A DNA stretch of 64,000 nt from Tyto alba (GCF_018691265.1 NW_024881279.1:3005243-3069242); one strand, 5' to 3'; counted from the first letter of the stretch, positions 1 to 40,793 are shown. Notes: generated from the sequence alone by a model not told the origin. Made by a program: numbers and translations.

Positions 1-22
1 GACTCAAAACAAACTGTCCTGC

Positions 23-615
23 TGTCCTGGTTTTGGCTGGTATAGAGTTAATTTTCTTCCTAGTAGCTGATAGTGCTGTGTTTTGGATTTAGTATGAGAA
101 TAATGTTGATAACGCACTGATGTTTTTAGTTGTTGCTAAGTAGTGCTTATACTAAATCAAGGATTTTTCAGCTTCTCATGCCCTGCCAGCAAGAAAGCTG
201 GAGGGGCACAAGAAGTTGGGAGGGGACACGGCCAGGACAGCTGACCCAAAGTGCCCAAAGGGATATACTATACCATGTGACGTCATGCCCAGTATATAAA
301 CTGGGGGGAGTTGGCTGGGAGGGGCAGATCACTGCTCAGGAACTGACTGGGCATCAATCGGCGAGTGGTGAGCATTGGTGCATCACTTGTTTAGTATATT
401 CTGATTATTTTATTATTATTACTGTCATTATTATCATTGTCATTATTACTATTTTCTTCCTTTTCTGTTCTATTAAACTGTCTTTATCTCGGCCCATGAG
501 TTTTACTTTTTTTTTTTTTTTTTCTTTTTTATTCTTTTCCCCCATCCCACTGGGTGGGGGGAGTGAGCAAGCAGCTGTGTGGTGCTTAGTTGCCGGCTGG
601 GGTTGAATTGTGACA
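23..615 (+). mobile_element. solo LTR of an ERVL-type avian endogenous retrovirus
   Basis: Begins TGTCCTGGTTTTGGCTGG and ends with TGACA. It has a TATA box (tatataaac near 293-301), a downstream ATTAAA poly(A) signal (471-476), a long T-rich run, and the closing motif gtgcttagttgccggctggg that I recognise from neoavian ERVL LTRs. It lies in an AFF4 intron in the same orientation as the gene. Flanks cctgc and tgtgc share 3 of 5 bases, so a target duplication is only weakly visible. No internal viral genes are adjacent; it is a solo remnant. Confidence 0.8.
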
Positions 616-1699
616 TGTGCCAAATTGCCTTTTTTGGGTACTTTAGCCTGTTGCTAAACTTTTTAACCTCCAGTCAATGTAATCCAGACCTGGGTAAGTT
701 CAGAAGCAGAATGTTTTATTAGGAGGGTAATTTTGAATGCTGAAATGCCACATATCATAGACTCATCAGCTTTAACTAGTATGACAATTGTTTGTATCTC
801 ATTTTTTTGTTTGTTTTGAAGGAATTGACTCTGTTTATGATCTTGTACAGCTTTAAACCTGTGCTGGGTTTCCTTCCAGGCTTGATTCGCTGAACAGAAC
901 TGGAAAAAATAACCTAATTCTGGGAGAGCTAAAAAAGTACCATTTTATATTTTAATTACGTAGCTCAAAACTCACTTTGAAAGCAAATCCGTTCCCTTAT
1001 CACAGTTTCAAGATAAGTTGGTTTGCAAGAAGTGTAACATTGTAACTGAAAACTGTCCTCCTGCAGGAGGAAAGTTGAAAGATGTTTTTGGTTTTGGTTT
1101 TGTTTCTTTTTATTCTTGTCCTCCCATCTTTTTACTGTGCTTGATAATCAAATACCACATGTATGAAGTTAACTAAAGCGGGTTGGGATGACACAGTACA
1201 CCTGGTTTGAAAACAAACTGGTTATATAAGAAAGAATCCTTTCCTATATGTAATCTTGTTGGCAACAAGAATTACGGCAGTATAAATACCAGTTAAAAAC
1301 TACATGCAGTGGTGAGGTTAAGTTGATTTTATTTTACTGTTAATTGAAACTTTTTAGGACTAACACATTCTCTGTATTAGAGAAATAATCTTCAAGGTGA
1401 GAGTTGTTAAGGTGACAGTAGGCATCTACAATTTATAAACTTTCATCTAGCTCACCAGTGCATTTTTTGAAGCGCTGATTTGTGCTGTTTCAGCTATTCC
1501 TACTGCTGAAATCTTTTTTTTATACTCTAGAGGGTTAAATTACTGCTTTAAGAACCAAAATTGGGAATTGTAAAACAATGACAAAAAAAGACGTAATCTT
1601 AGCCCTGAAATTTAGATTAACTGCAGTAGCTGTCAGGTCAATTAACTGAAAGTGAAGTTGTGGTTTTTAAAGTGTTATTTTTTAAAATTATTTTCACAG
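616..1699 (+). other. AFF4 intron sequence
   Basis: AT-rich intron between the LTR and the exon at 1700. Nothing else supported apart from the splice acceptor at its end. Confidence 0.8.
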
Positions 1700-30269
<28,570 letters not shown>

Positions 30270-33200
30270 TATTTTGAACTGAAGGAATGGAAAAATCGAA
30301 CACATTTTTCTCGCTGCCTCTGATTTATCTCCACAACACTGTGTCATGTCAATAAGGAAGACTGCCATAACACATTGCTTAGTTGACACTAAGAGCAAGG
30401 AATGCTTACATGTCTCCCATCCTCATTTGTGTTTTGTGTTTTAACTCCAAATCATCTGGTTAATGGACTTCTTCAGTATTCCCGTTTTAAGTTATTTAAA
30501 TATTTTAAAATTTGCTACATATAAAGGTGTAGTTTTGCTGATCTGTCATGGATAGATCATTGGAATTCCAGTCATAATACATAAATAGTCAGTTTAAATC
30601 CTATTTATTTTAATTTTTTAATTTTAATTTTGAAAAGCCCAGTTTTGGGCAGTTTTTAGCTATTTCTTCCCAAATTTTACCCTTCCGAGTACTTAGCAGA
30701 AAGTAAACCTAGACACTTTATTTAAGTACTTTTGTGAGCTTTGTTACTCTGTAATGTCTTGTGGTGGTAGAGCCTGTAAAAGGAATTAGGGTTGATAGGT
30801 TCTAACGTGTAGGGACACCATACTTTTCATGCCTAATGCCTATGAGTCAACTAATAAATGACAACTACAGATTTATTATTGCAGAATTTGTACTAAATAG
30901 AAAAGTTCCAGATATTCTTCTACGTATTAAGATACTTCATTTAAATGAATTATAAAGAAATTTATATGGAAAAGTATTTAGCTGGATCTGACTTGGATTG
31001 TTTTCCAGGCAGTTTCAAAACATCGATTAACACTATAACAATCACAAAACATTACAGTAATTTGCATTTATTGTAATATTGAAGTAATGGTGTAGGAATG
31101 AACTTCAGTCTGATAGGTGCGATGCATACAGGAAAGGTTTCTGGAAAGGACAATCTTGTGCTTTTTTGCATCTCTTCATTTAAAATACGTTTCGTTTCCG
31201 TGCTTGTCATTTTCTGACACTCACAAAATCAGTGAACTTTGTGGTTAAAAAACCAACAGTAGTTAAATTCCTACCAGAACTGTCATTTGCATCCTCTCCA
31301 TTGACTGAGAAACCAGGAATCTTAAGTAGAAATCGAGGTCCATGTTTTCCTTTTAGGGTCTGATAGGTAATGGACACTACAGGATGACAGTGCAACAGCC
31401 ATCGTGGGGTGGGAGCACGCCTGCAATTACAGGGAAGTTGACTGTTTTGATGCAGAATGGATTTAAAACTTGTATTTACCCCGTGTTAATGAAGGTCCCA
31501 TTAATGTTTGATGGAGCATAATACTCACTCGCAAGGGAGCGACTCGGTGCAACAGAAATGGTTCGTGGAGTTGCGGTTGGCTGCTCTCAAAAAGTGTAAA
31601 CCAAAGTACCTTTCCATGTAAGGTGCTTGTCTGAGTAAAAGGTTTAAAATGCTACTGCTTTCAGTATTGCTTAGTGCCCCTAACATGTCTGGTGTGCCTT
31701 ATGCCTTACTTTTAGATGAAGATTTTATGAACTGTTTACAAGATGTTTTACAGCAGGACCAGGTATACTGTATGCAGTGGTCTTCTGCAGTACTTTGGTA
31801 AAATTCCATTTCCTTTTTAAAAGTACTAGTGTCTGTCACACAAACTGACTTCTCATTGCGGTGGTCTCCTTTTGAAGAGTCAAACTCTGAATCCTTTGGA
31901 GTGAGATTGTGGAATGCTGCTTTGTTTTCTCTCCCATTTAACCCTTTATTCTGTACCAGATATGAATGTGCATGTTCAGGAAAATTATTGCACTAAATTT
32001 TTTGTGTAGTTGTAGTTAAGTGCCAAAATCACGGCAACCTCGAGAGAAGGAATAGAATTCTACGCTACTTAGTACTGCAGTATGTCCTATGGGCTTTAAG
32101 AGTTTAGAAGTTTTGCAAATTAGTAACCTACTAAAAGGTAGCTGCATATTCGTAGAGCTTCCTTTGCGTTCCAGCGTGTTTTGTACTTCCAGAAAAGCTT
32201 TGCTACATATGAATTGGTACATGGTTAACAGACCTGTAACGTTTTCCATGATAGCTGAATTTACTCTTCAGGTCTGTTGGAGCATCCTTTTTATTGAATC
32301 ACTGTGCAAGGTCACGTTTCTGTTAGTGTTTGCTGGTCGAGACAGAACTCTGTACCCTCAAACTCCGCATCTTGGTTAATGGGACACTGTCAACTATTTT
32401 TCCTTTAATACTCTAAAGTGCCTAGCACACTTTTGACGCTATATAAAAAATACGTTCATAGGAGTTGCATTCATAGTTTATTTTTTGTGTAGTGCTGCAC
32501 TAGCCAGCATGGCTGTTTTTTGGCTTGCTCCTTTGTGCACAGTTACCATTACTGTTAGCAGGAATGGTCTCATCTCTGGGAATTTTTTTTCCTTAACTAG
32601 AGTCCCACAAATACCTTTTGGTGTCACGCTAAATTGGTCTCTTAAAAATGTATCGCTTATCCCTAGATCGGTGGATCTTAAAAAATTGTCTTCAAACGAC
32701 CCGAAGACTTTTTACATCGTGTCAAAATGTGGACCTGAACTGGTTGAAAGTGTCCCACCTGAACAGTGTACCTTGTAGTAGAATATCCTCTAGCGTGCTG
32801 TCCCAGGTCTTCCCTCTGTTCGGGAGATATGCAGCGGTCTTGGCAATTGAAAAGAAATGCCTTATGCATTTGGGGCTATTTCAAGCAGCTAAATTGAAAC
32901 TTTTCAATTCCAAAAGCATATCTTAATTTGGGATTTACCATTGCTTCCAAGACAAAAGTGATGTACTTTGTCAGATATCATAGCTAAACAGAATGCAAGT
33001 ATGTAATAGGCTTCCATCCCTCTGTCAAAGTGCAGGCGAACGGTCTAACGCTGTCCTTTGGTACCTCTGCGTGTCACTTCAGTACTAACACACGTCGCAC
33101 TAGTGACTAACAATGAGGGAATCCCTAACTCCTGGCTTCCTAAATGATTCCCTGGGCGATTGTATATTAAATACATATCAACACTGTAATCTTAATTCCC

Positions 33201-33776
33201 TCACCAAATGCAGTCCCAGTTGGTGAATTTTAAAAAATGGCTTAATCAGACTAGGCTTGCTCAGATATCAATACTATTTGAATTTACTGTCAAACTTGCA
33301 GGTTCCTAGGTGATAAGGTGCAACCATTTATAATTATAAACAAATCTTCAGGACACCAGAGTAAAACAGCCCGAGACTTTTATTTTGATTTGAAACTATT
33401 AGCCATAAAGCAGAGCACATGGATGGCTCTTCTTGGCTTTTGATGGCAGTATGCAATTTGTATTGTATGTGTCTTTTAATATATATGTATATATATATGA
33501 ACTCAGTCTGTCCAAAGTATATGTTATACTTGTTTTTAGATTATGGTGCAACTGACTATATTGATATATTATTTATTGAGTGCTGAATCGCCATCTTATT
33601 GGTGATAAATATTGCATATTATACAGGAGTGCAATGTATATTCCTTTAGATTGCTGAGGCTTGATTGCTGTGATAACAAAAAAAAAAAAAGCCCTGAAAT
33701 GTATTTATGAATGGCCCCAACATACAGAGAGTCAGTACTTTATGGAAATAATGTAGCACTTGCCTGGGGCAAGTAA

Positions 33777-33782
33777 AATAAA
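33777..33782 (+). terminator. possible proximal poly(A) signal in AFF4 3' UTR
   Basis: AATAAA within the 3' UTR. Use would give a 3.5-kb UTR. A further AATAAA at 35044-35049 is another alternative. Usage cannot be judged from sequence alone. Confidence 0.35.
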
Positions 33783-34923
33783 GCCTTAGGCAGATAATTA
33801 TGTAGTTTGCCAAAATGGCAAGCTACTGGAAAGAGAGACTACCTTTGCTGTATTTAATATTTCTCATTTACCTAACAGATATTTGCCGTCAGTGCAGTGT
33901 TTATATGAAGGCAGATACAAAAGGGCCTGAGCAAGTCAAGTTTGAATTGCCCATTGGGGAGTAAACAACTTCCAAATTCTTAGATTTCTGACAAATCCTT
34001 TGATCAAGGTTTAAATTGCTCCATCTGATGAATCGGTGTTCTGGAAAACCCCGTGTTTCCAAGCAGCAAAGTTAACGCTAGACATCTGTAAGTATAAAGA
34101 GTAGCCAGAGCTTTTGCTAGCCAACTCCGACAAATCCAGACCTCTTCCAGGAGACAAATTTCCTAAGCAGGAAGGTTACATAAACTTGAACAATCAGGGA
34201 ATCGTGCTGTATATCCAGCTCCATTGCTTTTTGAGGAACCGGTCTCTGCCAGCTGAGTTTCAGTGGAGCACGCTGCTCGGAGCAATCCGAAGCGCCGTGG
34301 TGCAGCGTGGAGTTTATGTAGGCTCTCCTTCCCTAAGTGCTTCACCCATTTTCATTCCCTCTAGAAACTTAATGGGAGTGCATCCGCTCCGGGTGCAACT
34401 CTCCACGCGTGCTAGTGGAGCGGATACAGGCAAATTGGGGTGCAATGTTCCCTGTCTTCAGTTTTTATATGCAACCCTGATCGTTGATGTAGTTGGGTGC
34501 ACAGGACTTCTGCAGCGTTTGTTTTTGGCTGCATTGGCATTATACATCCGAAAACTCAACTCTAAGGACCAGGCATGACTTTTGCAAGCACAGTTCCTGA
34601 CATTTGTATCTGGTCCCCCTTTTAAATTGTTTTAAGAAATTTTGTATATGGAGGATAAAGTGCTTATATATTTATTAAAAATCCTTTATCTTATTTGAAA
34701 TTATTATTTGGTGAAGAAGGGTTTTTCTTTTGGGGGAGGGCTTGTGGGTGGGGGAAGGTAACTTTTAACCTGTCACTTATAAATGAAGCCCTTATTAATC
34801 ATACAGAAAGGTACTGTTAGTAACTAATGGGATGTCTCTGTTTTATGCTTTGTACATGACAAGTCCATGTGTTACATTTTGTTTCTATCAAAATATTTAG
34901 GCATCTGTCTTCAACCAAAACCT

Positions 34924-34946
34924 AAAAAAAAAAAAAAAAAAAAAAA
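34924..34946 (+). repeat. A23 homopolymer in AFF4 3' UTR
   Basis: Internal A run inside the 3' UTR about 400 bp before the likely cleavage site. It could cause internal priming in oligo-dT cDNA libraries and mimic a poly(A) end. Confidence 0.9.
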
Positions 34947-35312
34947 CAAACTGTGATTTTATTTGTTGCAATACATTTGAAATTTCAAAGGGTACTTTGG
35001 GGCTCAAAATTAGGATTTCTAAGTCAGTATGTGCATTTCACGTAATAAAGCTGTTAATGGTGAGCAAAGTATTATATACTAACTAGATTTTTTCCACATC
35101 TGTATAGTATATTCTATGTATTTTGTGGTATTGAGATTATAGAAAGTTTAGTGTCTGAAACATGCGTTTAATGTGTATTTTTAAACAAATTTATGGCAAT
35201 TAAAATATTTGGAGAAAAGGGTATCACATTTCAATTTGTAAAGATCTTTTTAACTACTGTGTCATTAAAATGCTTTGTACAATGCAAAACTGTAACTGGA
35301 GAAACTAAGTTT

Positions 35313-35318
35313 AATAAA
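35313..35318 (+). terminator. likely distal poly(A) signal of AFF4
   Basis: AATAAA followed about 30-60 bp later by GT-rich sequence (tgtgcttgtatctgttgctt), as expected for a strong cleavage site near 35340. It is the last AATAAA on the + strand before the LEAP2 3' end on the other strand. Confidence 0.65.
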
Positions 35319-35345
35319 TATCAAATAGATTTTCTGTATTAAACT

Positions 35346-36179
35346 TCAAAAACACTGTGCTTGTATCTGTTGCTTGGGCTTTTTCCTGCCTGGTATTACA
35401 TTTTTAAGCAGAATTTAATTTTTTGATCATAGTGCTCTATGTATAGCAAAAGGAAGATGGCATTCAGTGTTTGGGTGCCAGGCTTGTTGATATTTGTCTA
35501 ATCAGTCTTTGTTTCTTTCAGCCCTCGGAGTTAACATACAATGGGTCAAAATCGGATTTTGAACAATTTACTTGAAAATAGTAGGTGCTTCAGTGGCAAA
35601 AGTCAGTCTAGGACATTTATTTGAATAAATTTGATTAGAAGTAATTAAAAGTAAATACCTCTCCTTCCAATTATCACTGGATATATCTGGGATATTGAAA
35701 ATCCTATCAGTATTATCAGTTTGTTTGTTCCCTCTTTTTAACAGGCATTTGTCTGGGTTACTGATAAGAGTTCAGCCTGAAATGAGATGGGACCAGGATC
35801 TACTTCATGCACTTGCCAGGTGGGGAGGATAAATGTCCAAAGTCCACTTTGAATTAAGCACTCGAAACACCAGGTCTGCACTTATCATACGCTTTGCTCA
35901 CAAGATGCCAGGAAAACCAGGGTGGTTTGCTGAATATAAATTTTTAATTCACAACTTACAAAAAAATAAAAATGATCCATTACCAACAAAAACAAACAAA
36001 CAAAAAAAAAACAACCAAACAAAGAAAACAAAAAAAAAAATAAAACAAAACCAACATGAGATGCAGAGTCCTTTTATTGAGCTTGGCCACAGAGCCATCC
36101 TGAAGCGCGTGCTGCAGCAGTACAGCCTTGGTTAGGAGGTGCTTTCAGCTCTTCAAAGTCCTTTTATCAGTTCGTATGA
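35346..36179. other. AFF4-LEAP2 intergenic spacer
   Basis: Short spacer between convergent 3' ends. Contains an A-rich low-complexity tract (about 35955-36050, CAAA/A-type). No coding sequence supported. Confidence 0.7.
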
Positions 36180-36196
36180 CAGAAATGTTCAATATA

Positions 36197-36202
36197 TTTA
36201 TT
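36197..36202 (-). terminator. LEAP2 poly(A) signal
   Basis: AATAAA on the - strand 105 nt after the LEAP2 stop codon, giving a short 3' UTR. Confidence 0.65.
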
Positions 36203-36306
36203 GCTTGATTCACTGTTCCAGCTCTTCCACAGTCAATAAATATTCCACAAGTAGAGTGGAGCATTGCTAGCAGTAACAGTGATGGATGTTCTCCAGCATT
36301 GACGGG

Positions 36307-36343
36307 TCACTCCGAGGCTGTTCTGAGGAAACAGCGGTTCTTC
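36307..36343 (-). CDS. LEAP2: LEAP2 exon 3 (C-terminal residues and stop)
   Basis: 37 nt after acceptor ttttccag. Completes Arg, then [11 protein letters not shown] and stop (tga, 36309-36307). The single Cys pairs with the family pattern. Confidence 0.9.
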
Positions 36344-37931
36344 CTGGAAAACAAACCATCGTCAGGCACGGACAGCTCGGGCTGCCAGCTGCGCAGGGCT
36401 GGGACAGACAGACAGACAGACAGCCTTGGCTACGTCCTCACCCAGCTGTACAGCACTGCTCGTATTGGGCTCGTGTAGCCGTGCCCACTGTATCCACCTC
36501 TTTATTCAGCTCGTCTTGATTTATTTTCTGTTCTTTGCTTTGCATAACCACCTCAAACCATGTGTTACTCAGGGCTACCTGGTCAGGCTGCGGTGTAGAA
36601 ATCTCCCACAGTTGAAATCCCTTTGTGTCTGCGTCTTCCTGTAGCTGCTGTTACAGTTCTCCTACGTTACTCAGCAGAAGCAAATGCGTTTCAAATGCAT
36701 GCAAAATAGCAGCCCAACTACCTTGTCCTGGTATACTTACGTATAGTAGAAAATGGATCTGTTCTATCATGTGTATTCTTTCCGGTATGCACACAGTAGG
36801 TGCCACAAAAAAATCACCTTTCAGGCACCAAGTTGTAATTTTAACTAACCAATTAACTACATGTAGTTGGACAATTTGCTCATGCCTAGCATTCATGAGA
36901 ACTAAAGGGCTTTGTTATTTTAGTTGTCTTTTAAACTATGAGCTTTACTGATTAATTTAGGGTACAATATTGCTTTTAATTAGTATACACTTCAAACTAA
37001 ACAGTATTGGCTTTAAGAAGGATTAATTTTAAAGTGTTAAAGTGAATTCCTAAAAGCTGTCTAGAATCCCACGTTCTTTTTTGAAAAGTCAGGTTATTTG
37101 GGGTTGCAATGAAAAGACTAAGGCCTGTAATCGAGGGCACTTGGACTCTGCTCTGTTTGCACTGCTTACAAAAGAAATCTAAATCTATTGCCCCATCCCT
37201 ATTCCTGGTATCTTTTTTATTCACAGAATTAACTCCAAACCTCGTTGGGGTGAGAAGAGGTGGGAACTTCCCCTACGTCCTATAAGATTAGGTGCTGCTG
37301 AGCCTGACATTGATCAGGATTAGTTACCTGCACAGCATTGTGATGCATTCGCTGTTATCCCTGCACGAGGCTCCGATGGGTCTGAGTGAGACTCCTCTCC
37401 AGAAGGGGGTCATCCGCCTCGGCCTCGCCAGCCCAGGCTGCCGCCGGCGCAGGGAAGCGCAGTGGGTCTGAAAGAGTTGTGTGGCTGTCAGGAACACGCG
37501 GCAGCTGTAGGCACTTGGGCATTTCTCATGCTGAGGTCAGCAGGCTTAAGTGAGGAACTTGAAATCTTTCTCATTTTCAGATCATAGCGCGTGCTGTTAA
37601 AGTATAATTGCTTGTATCCTAACCCCAAAGAAGTAAGGTATAAAAATTAACTATGTTTTTTAATCTTGAGCAGGAAGGCAGAATTACTTGATAAGTTACA
37701 TCTCAGAGTAACCCAGTACTCATGAGGCAGTTACTCTACTTCTTTATGATGTTGAATCCTCTAAAAGAGCTCTACTGTCACCTCTAACTCCTGCCAGTTA
37801 TTCATACAAATTCTAACAGTTTTTATTAACTACCTGACCATTTGAATTAGCACTTTAAATAATTCTCTGTTTACCTGGCTGAGCAGCAGTGAGCAGAGCA
37901 AGACGACTGCCATCATTTTCCAACAGTGCAT
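36307..37931 (-). CDS. LEAP2: LEAP2, liver-expressed antimicrobial peptide 2 precursor (3 exons, 77 aa)
   Basis: Secreted cationic peptide, also an antagonist/inverse agonist of the ghrelin receptor GHSR in mammals. Reading the - strand: exon 1 37931-37875, exon 2 37467-37328, exon 3 36343-36307; donors gtaaac and gtaact, acceptors ctctttcag and ttttccag. The 234 nt give 77 residues, the same precursor length as human LEAP2. Residues 1-19 form a hydrophobic signal ([19 protein letters not shown]), 20-37 a basic propeptide ending in the furin site RPRR, and 38-77 a 40-residue mature peptide starting [17 protein letters not shown] and ending CFLRTASE. The four mature Cys sit at mature positions 17, 23, 28 and 33, as in the family's two-disulfide fold. 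It lies between AFF4 and UQCRQ as in mammals. Confidence 0.94.
37328..37467 (-). CDS. LEAP2: LEAP2 exon 2 (propeptide, furin site, most of mature peptide)
   Basis: 140 nt after acceptor ctctttcag. Encodes an 18-residue propeptide ending ARPRR, then [16 protein letters not shown] and [12 protein letters not shown] plus two bases of Arg. Donor gtaact lies at 37327. Confidence 0.93.
37875..37931 (-). CDS. LEAP2: LEAP2 exon 1 (signal peptide)
   Basis: 19 codons from ATG (37931-37929) to Gln, donor gtaaac in phase 0. Two further in-frame Met codons (residues 6 and 7) exist; the first Met gives the family-typical 77-aa length. Confidence 0.9.
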
Positions 37932-38026
37932 CTTCCCAGTATGAGCTGTCACTTCAACCGCAGGACCAGCCTTGGGCGGGGGAGGTAGGAAGAGCCCCAG
38001 ATGGAACTTCCCAAGTGCCAGCTAGA

Positions 38027-38034
38027 TTTTTATA
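38027..38034 (-). promoter_or_regulatory. LEAP2 TATA box
   Basis: On the - strand tctataaaaatc lies about 100 bp upstream of the LEAP2 ATG, and a GATAAG motif (38046-38051 in complement) lies just upstream of it. This fits a TATA-driven, tissue-restricted gene. Position and motif only; no functional data. Confidence 0.6.
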
Positions 38035-38059
38035 GACTTCATTCTCTTATCGCTGCATC

Positions 38060-40370
38060 AGCTGTCGGTCATTACAGGAGCAAAGTTCATTTCAGAGCAA
38101 GAGGGAATTACTAAGTTAGCATCCGCTGAAGTGATCTGGTTCAAGGCCTGTCTACTTAGCTAATGATTTACTCTCCTTCCACTTGTACTTTGTCTGGTCA
38201 GCTTACCAGTTGTGCCAACTGTTCCCTTTTTTAAATCCTACCTAATGTGTTACCAGAACTCCATCGTGTATTTCCAAAGGGTGGTTAGCCCAAAGTATTA
38301 TGGTAAAGATCAAAAGCCATAACCTTATTTAACTTCAATGACATTTACAGTGTGTGCAGCTTGGAGTTTGTCAGCTGGGGGTGAGTATTGTCTTATCAAG
38401 CTCATTTGGAGCAGAGTCATGCTTTTGATTCTGCTTCTCATTCTTGGTACGTGAAAGAATCACAAGGAAGTTACTTAACTTTCCTTTCTATGCACACAGT
38501 ACTCAAAAAGCAGATGTAATTCTTTCCAGGTGGGCTTTGGAATGTAGGAAGTATGTTATGCATGATAAATAATAGACCTCTTCTTCCAAGGATCTGATGT
38601 CTAGTTAAAGATAATCTCTAGCTAGCTAATCCCCAAAGTAGAGGAGACTGCTGCAAGAGTCTTGGGGAGCTGAGTTGCTCCACGTGGCAAGACTATGGTT
38701 TCTTTAGATGAGCCGTCTCTGCTATACTCTGCCTCTACCTGACAGAGTAACTCACAGTTAGTCTTCTAAAACGTGCCAACAACTCCCACTGATGTGGATG
38801 GTCAGTTCGTAATTAAAGGGAATCTTAAATTTTCCATTGTTAAATGAGATTGCAACAGCCTAGAGAAAAAAATGTTTAAGAGCTGTTACATCTCCTCTAA
38901 AATCCTCTCGGCTTACAAACATTGGCACAAGCAGGAGAAGCGTATGTCTAAGATTACAGTCTGCAAATGGACCTTGCTGGTACCCCCTCTTTTTCCTCCT
39001 CCTCTGTAAGGTTCCCACATCTGTCCTGCGTACACCGTGTCTGTCAGGTACAAGATTTCTGAGACTGCAGAGTAACAGAGAGAGAATACCAACCTATTTG
39101 TGTCAACTATGTGTAGGTTTTGGAGCATAGTTTTAAGTTACTTCAAATACAAAGATACTGTATAAAATAGCAATCTGTTTTAGCTAATTTGTAAATATAA
39201 ATCCAGATGTAATAGGCTACCGTTTTCTGTGATTGCTTAATATGGAGGCCCCAGTGCCAGCATGGAAGGCATGTTACTTCGATTAAGATAACGCTGTGTT
39301 GTCAGGTCCCTGTCTACTGGTGATTACCCCTTAGCCCAAACTTCACTGAGATTAAATAAAAACCTTCCCACCATGTTGTCTACAGCCACTACTGGAAAAT
39401 TTGCTCCTTTCCTGCGGTGGTTCTTACACTCTTTCCTCTGCCCTGTTTGTCTTGCTTCTCTGGGAGGAAGAACCAAAACCCTTAGTTATTTTACCTTTCT
39501 GGGTCTAATGAAGGGAAGGAAGGGGGACAGTAAATCATGGCACATGATGGCTGAACTTAAAAGTTTCTTTTACGTTTGGCTGTGAACTTCTCAGTTGTTT
39601 TTCCCATGAATTCTTTTTTTTATGTGCATCTGCGTTCTAATTTCTGCTGTTTCCACTAGGCACTAGTAGAGAAGAGAGAAAGGAAAACAAGCGGCAGCAG
39701 CAGTAGTCTTGACTTCATCTGTGGAGCACGGGATGCGAAATGACAGCTCTCAATTCTGACAGCAGTGCCCTCTCTAAATTGTCCTTTCTCAGCTTTTTTG
39801 GCTAGGTGAGACTAGTATTTTATGATCCTATGTCAAAATTGCTGTGTGTCCTTCTGGGTTACTAATAGCATCAGCATATCCTTTTCAGGCAGCAATCCAC
39901 TTGCCCTCTGCGAGAGACTGGGGGGAAGAGAAAAAAAAAATGAACCAATTGTTTCTGTGTATGCAAGTCCAGCACACCATTAAAATGCCAGAGCAGATAC
40001 AGCTTAAAACACACAAAAAATGGCACAGAATATTGTTACTTCTAACATTTAGCAAAAGGAGAGCATAAATTAATTAGATAACTGAGAAATTTTCAAACAC
40101 CTTGTTCAGATTCTGAAATACTCTCCGGCCGAAGTCCCAAATGCCTCGTTGTCCCACAGGAGCCATCCCCGCTGGTAACGGCTCCTGCACCCAGGGGTGC
40201 CCGGGGAGCACCGGGGGTTTGAGGATGCCTCAGGAGGGTTGTTCAGCTGCTGTGGGTGCTCCTGGAGGCTGAATAAGCAGGACACAAAGTTCTGAATAAA
40301 GCCCGCTTCTAGGTATCTTTGCCAGCTCTCAATTGCAGCAGCCAATTCGTGGCTCCCTTCTTGGAATAAC
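38060..40370. other. LEAP2-UQCRQ intergenic region, left part
   Basis: Ordinary mixed sequence with no recognised coding exon on either strand; the far right end becomes GC-richer. Two short CCT/CTC-rich patches near 38980-39005 have no further support. Confidence 0.65.
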
Positions 40371-40374
40371 AAAG

Positions 40375-40793
40375 ATGCTTGGGCGGGGCTGGAGCAGCTC
40401 CCCTCCGGGGCCAAGCTGAGTGATTTGGGGGGGTTCAGCCTGGAGAAGAGAAGGCTCCGGGGAGACCTTCAAGCGGCCTCCCAGTGCTTAAAGGGGGGAC
40501 AGGAAAGGTGGGGAGGGACTCTTGGTCAGGGGGTGGGAATAGGACGAGGGGTAACGGTTTTAAACTGACAGAGGGCAGATCTAGGTGAGATCTAAGGCAG
40601 AAATCCTTCCCTGTGCAGGGGGTGAGGCGCTGGCCCAGGGTGCCCAGGGAAGCTGTGGCTGCCCCCTCCCTGGAAGGGTTCAAGGCCAGGTTGGACGGGG
40701 CTGGGAGCACCCTGGGCTGGGGGAAGGGGGCCCTGCTCATCGTAGAGTCTTGAAGGTCCCTTCCAACCCAAACCAGTCTGTGATTCTGAGATG
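40375..40793 (+). mobile_element. CR1 LINE 3' end fragment
   Basis: Matches my recollection of the CR1 3' region: gttcagcctggagaagagaag, ggacgaggggtaacggtttt, ggcgctggcccagggtgccc, then aaggtcccttccaacccaaa and the terminal tctgtgattctga remnant of the CR1 octamer repeat. + orientation, 5'-truncated, with a shortened segment before the 3' end. No coding capacity. Confidence 0.85.

Larger units (their letters stand above)
30270..35345 (+). other. AFF4: AFF4 3' untranslated region
   Basis: About 5.1 kb of mostly AT-rich sequence from the stop codon to the likely poly(A) site. Mammalian AFF4 also has a multi-kilobase 3' UTR. It contains candidate early poly(A) signals (30853-30858, 33777-33782, 35044-35049), a Pumilio-like TGTATATA at 33486-33493, AU-rich stretches, an A23 run (34924-34946), and an unusually open, GC-richer patch at about 34114-34578 with an inverted repeat. 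No splice-supported coding sequence is seen. The 3' boundary is inferred from AATAAA at 35313. Confidence 0.75.
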
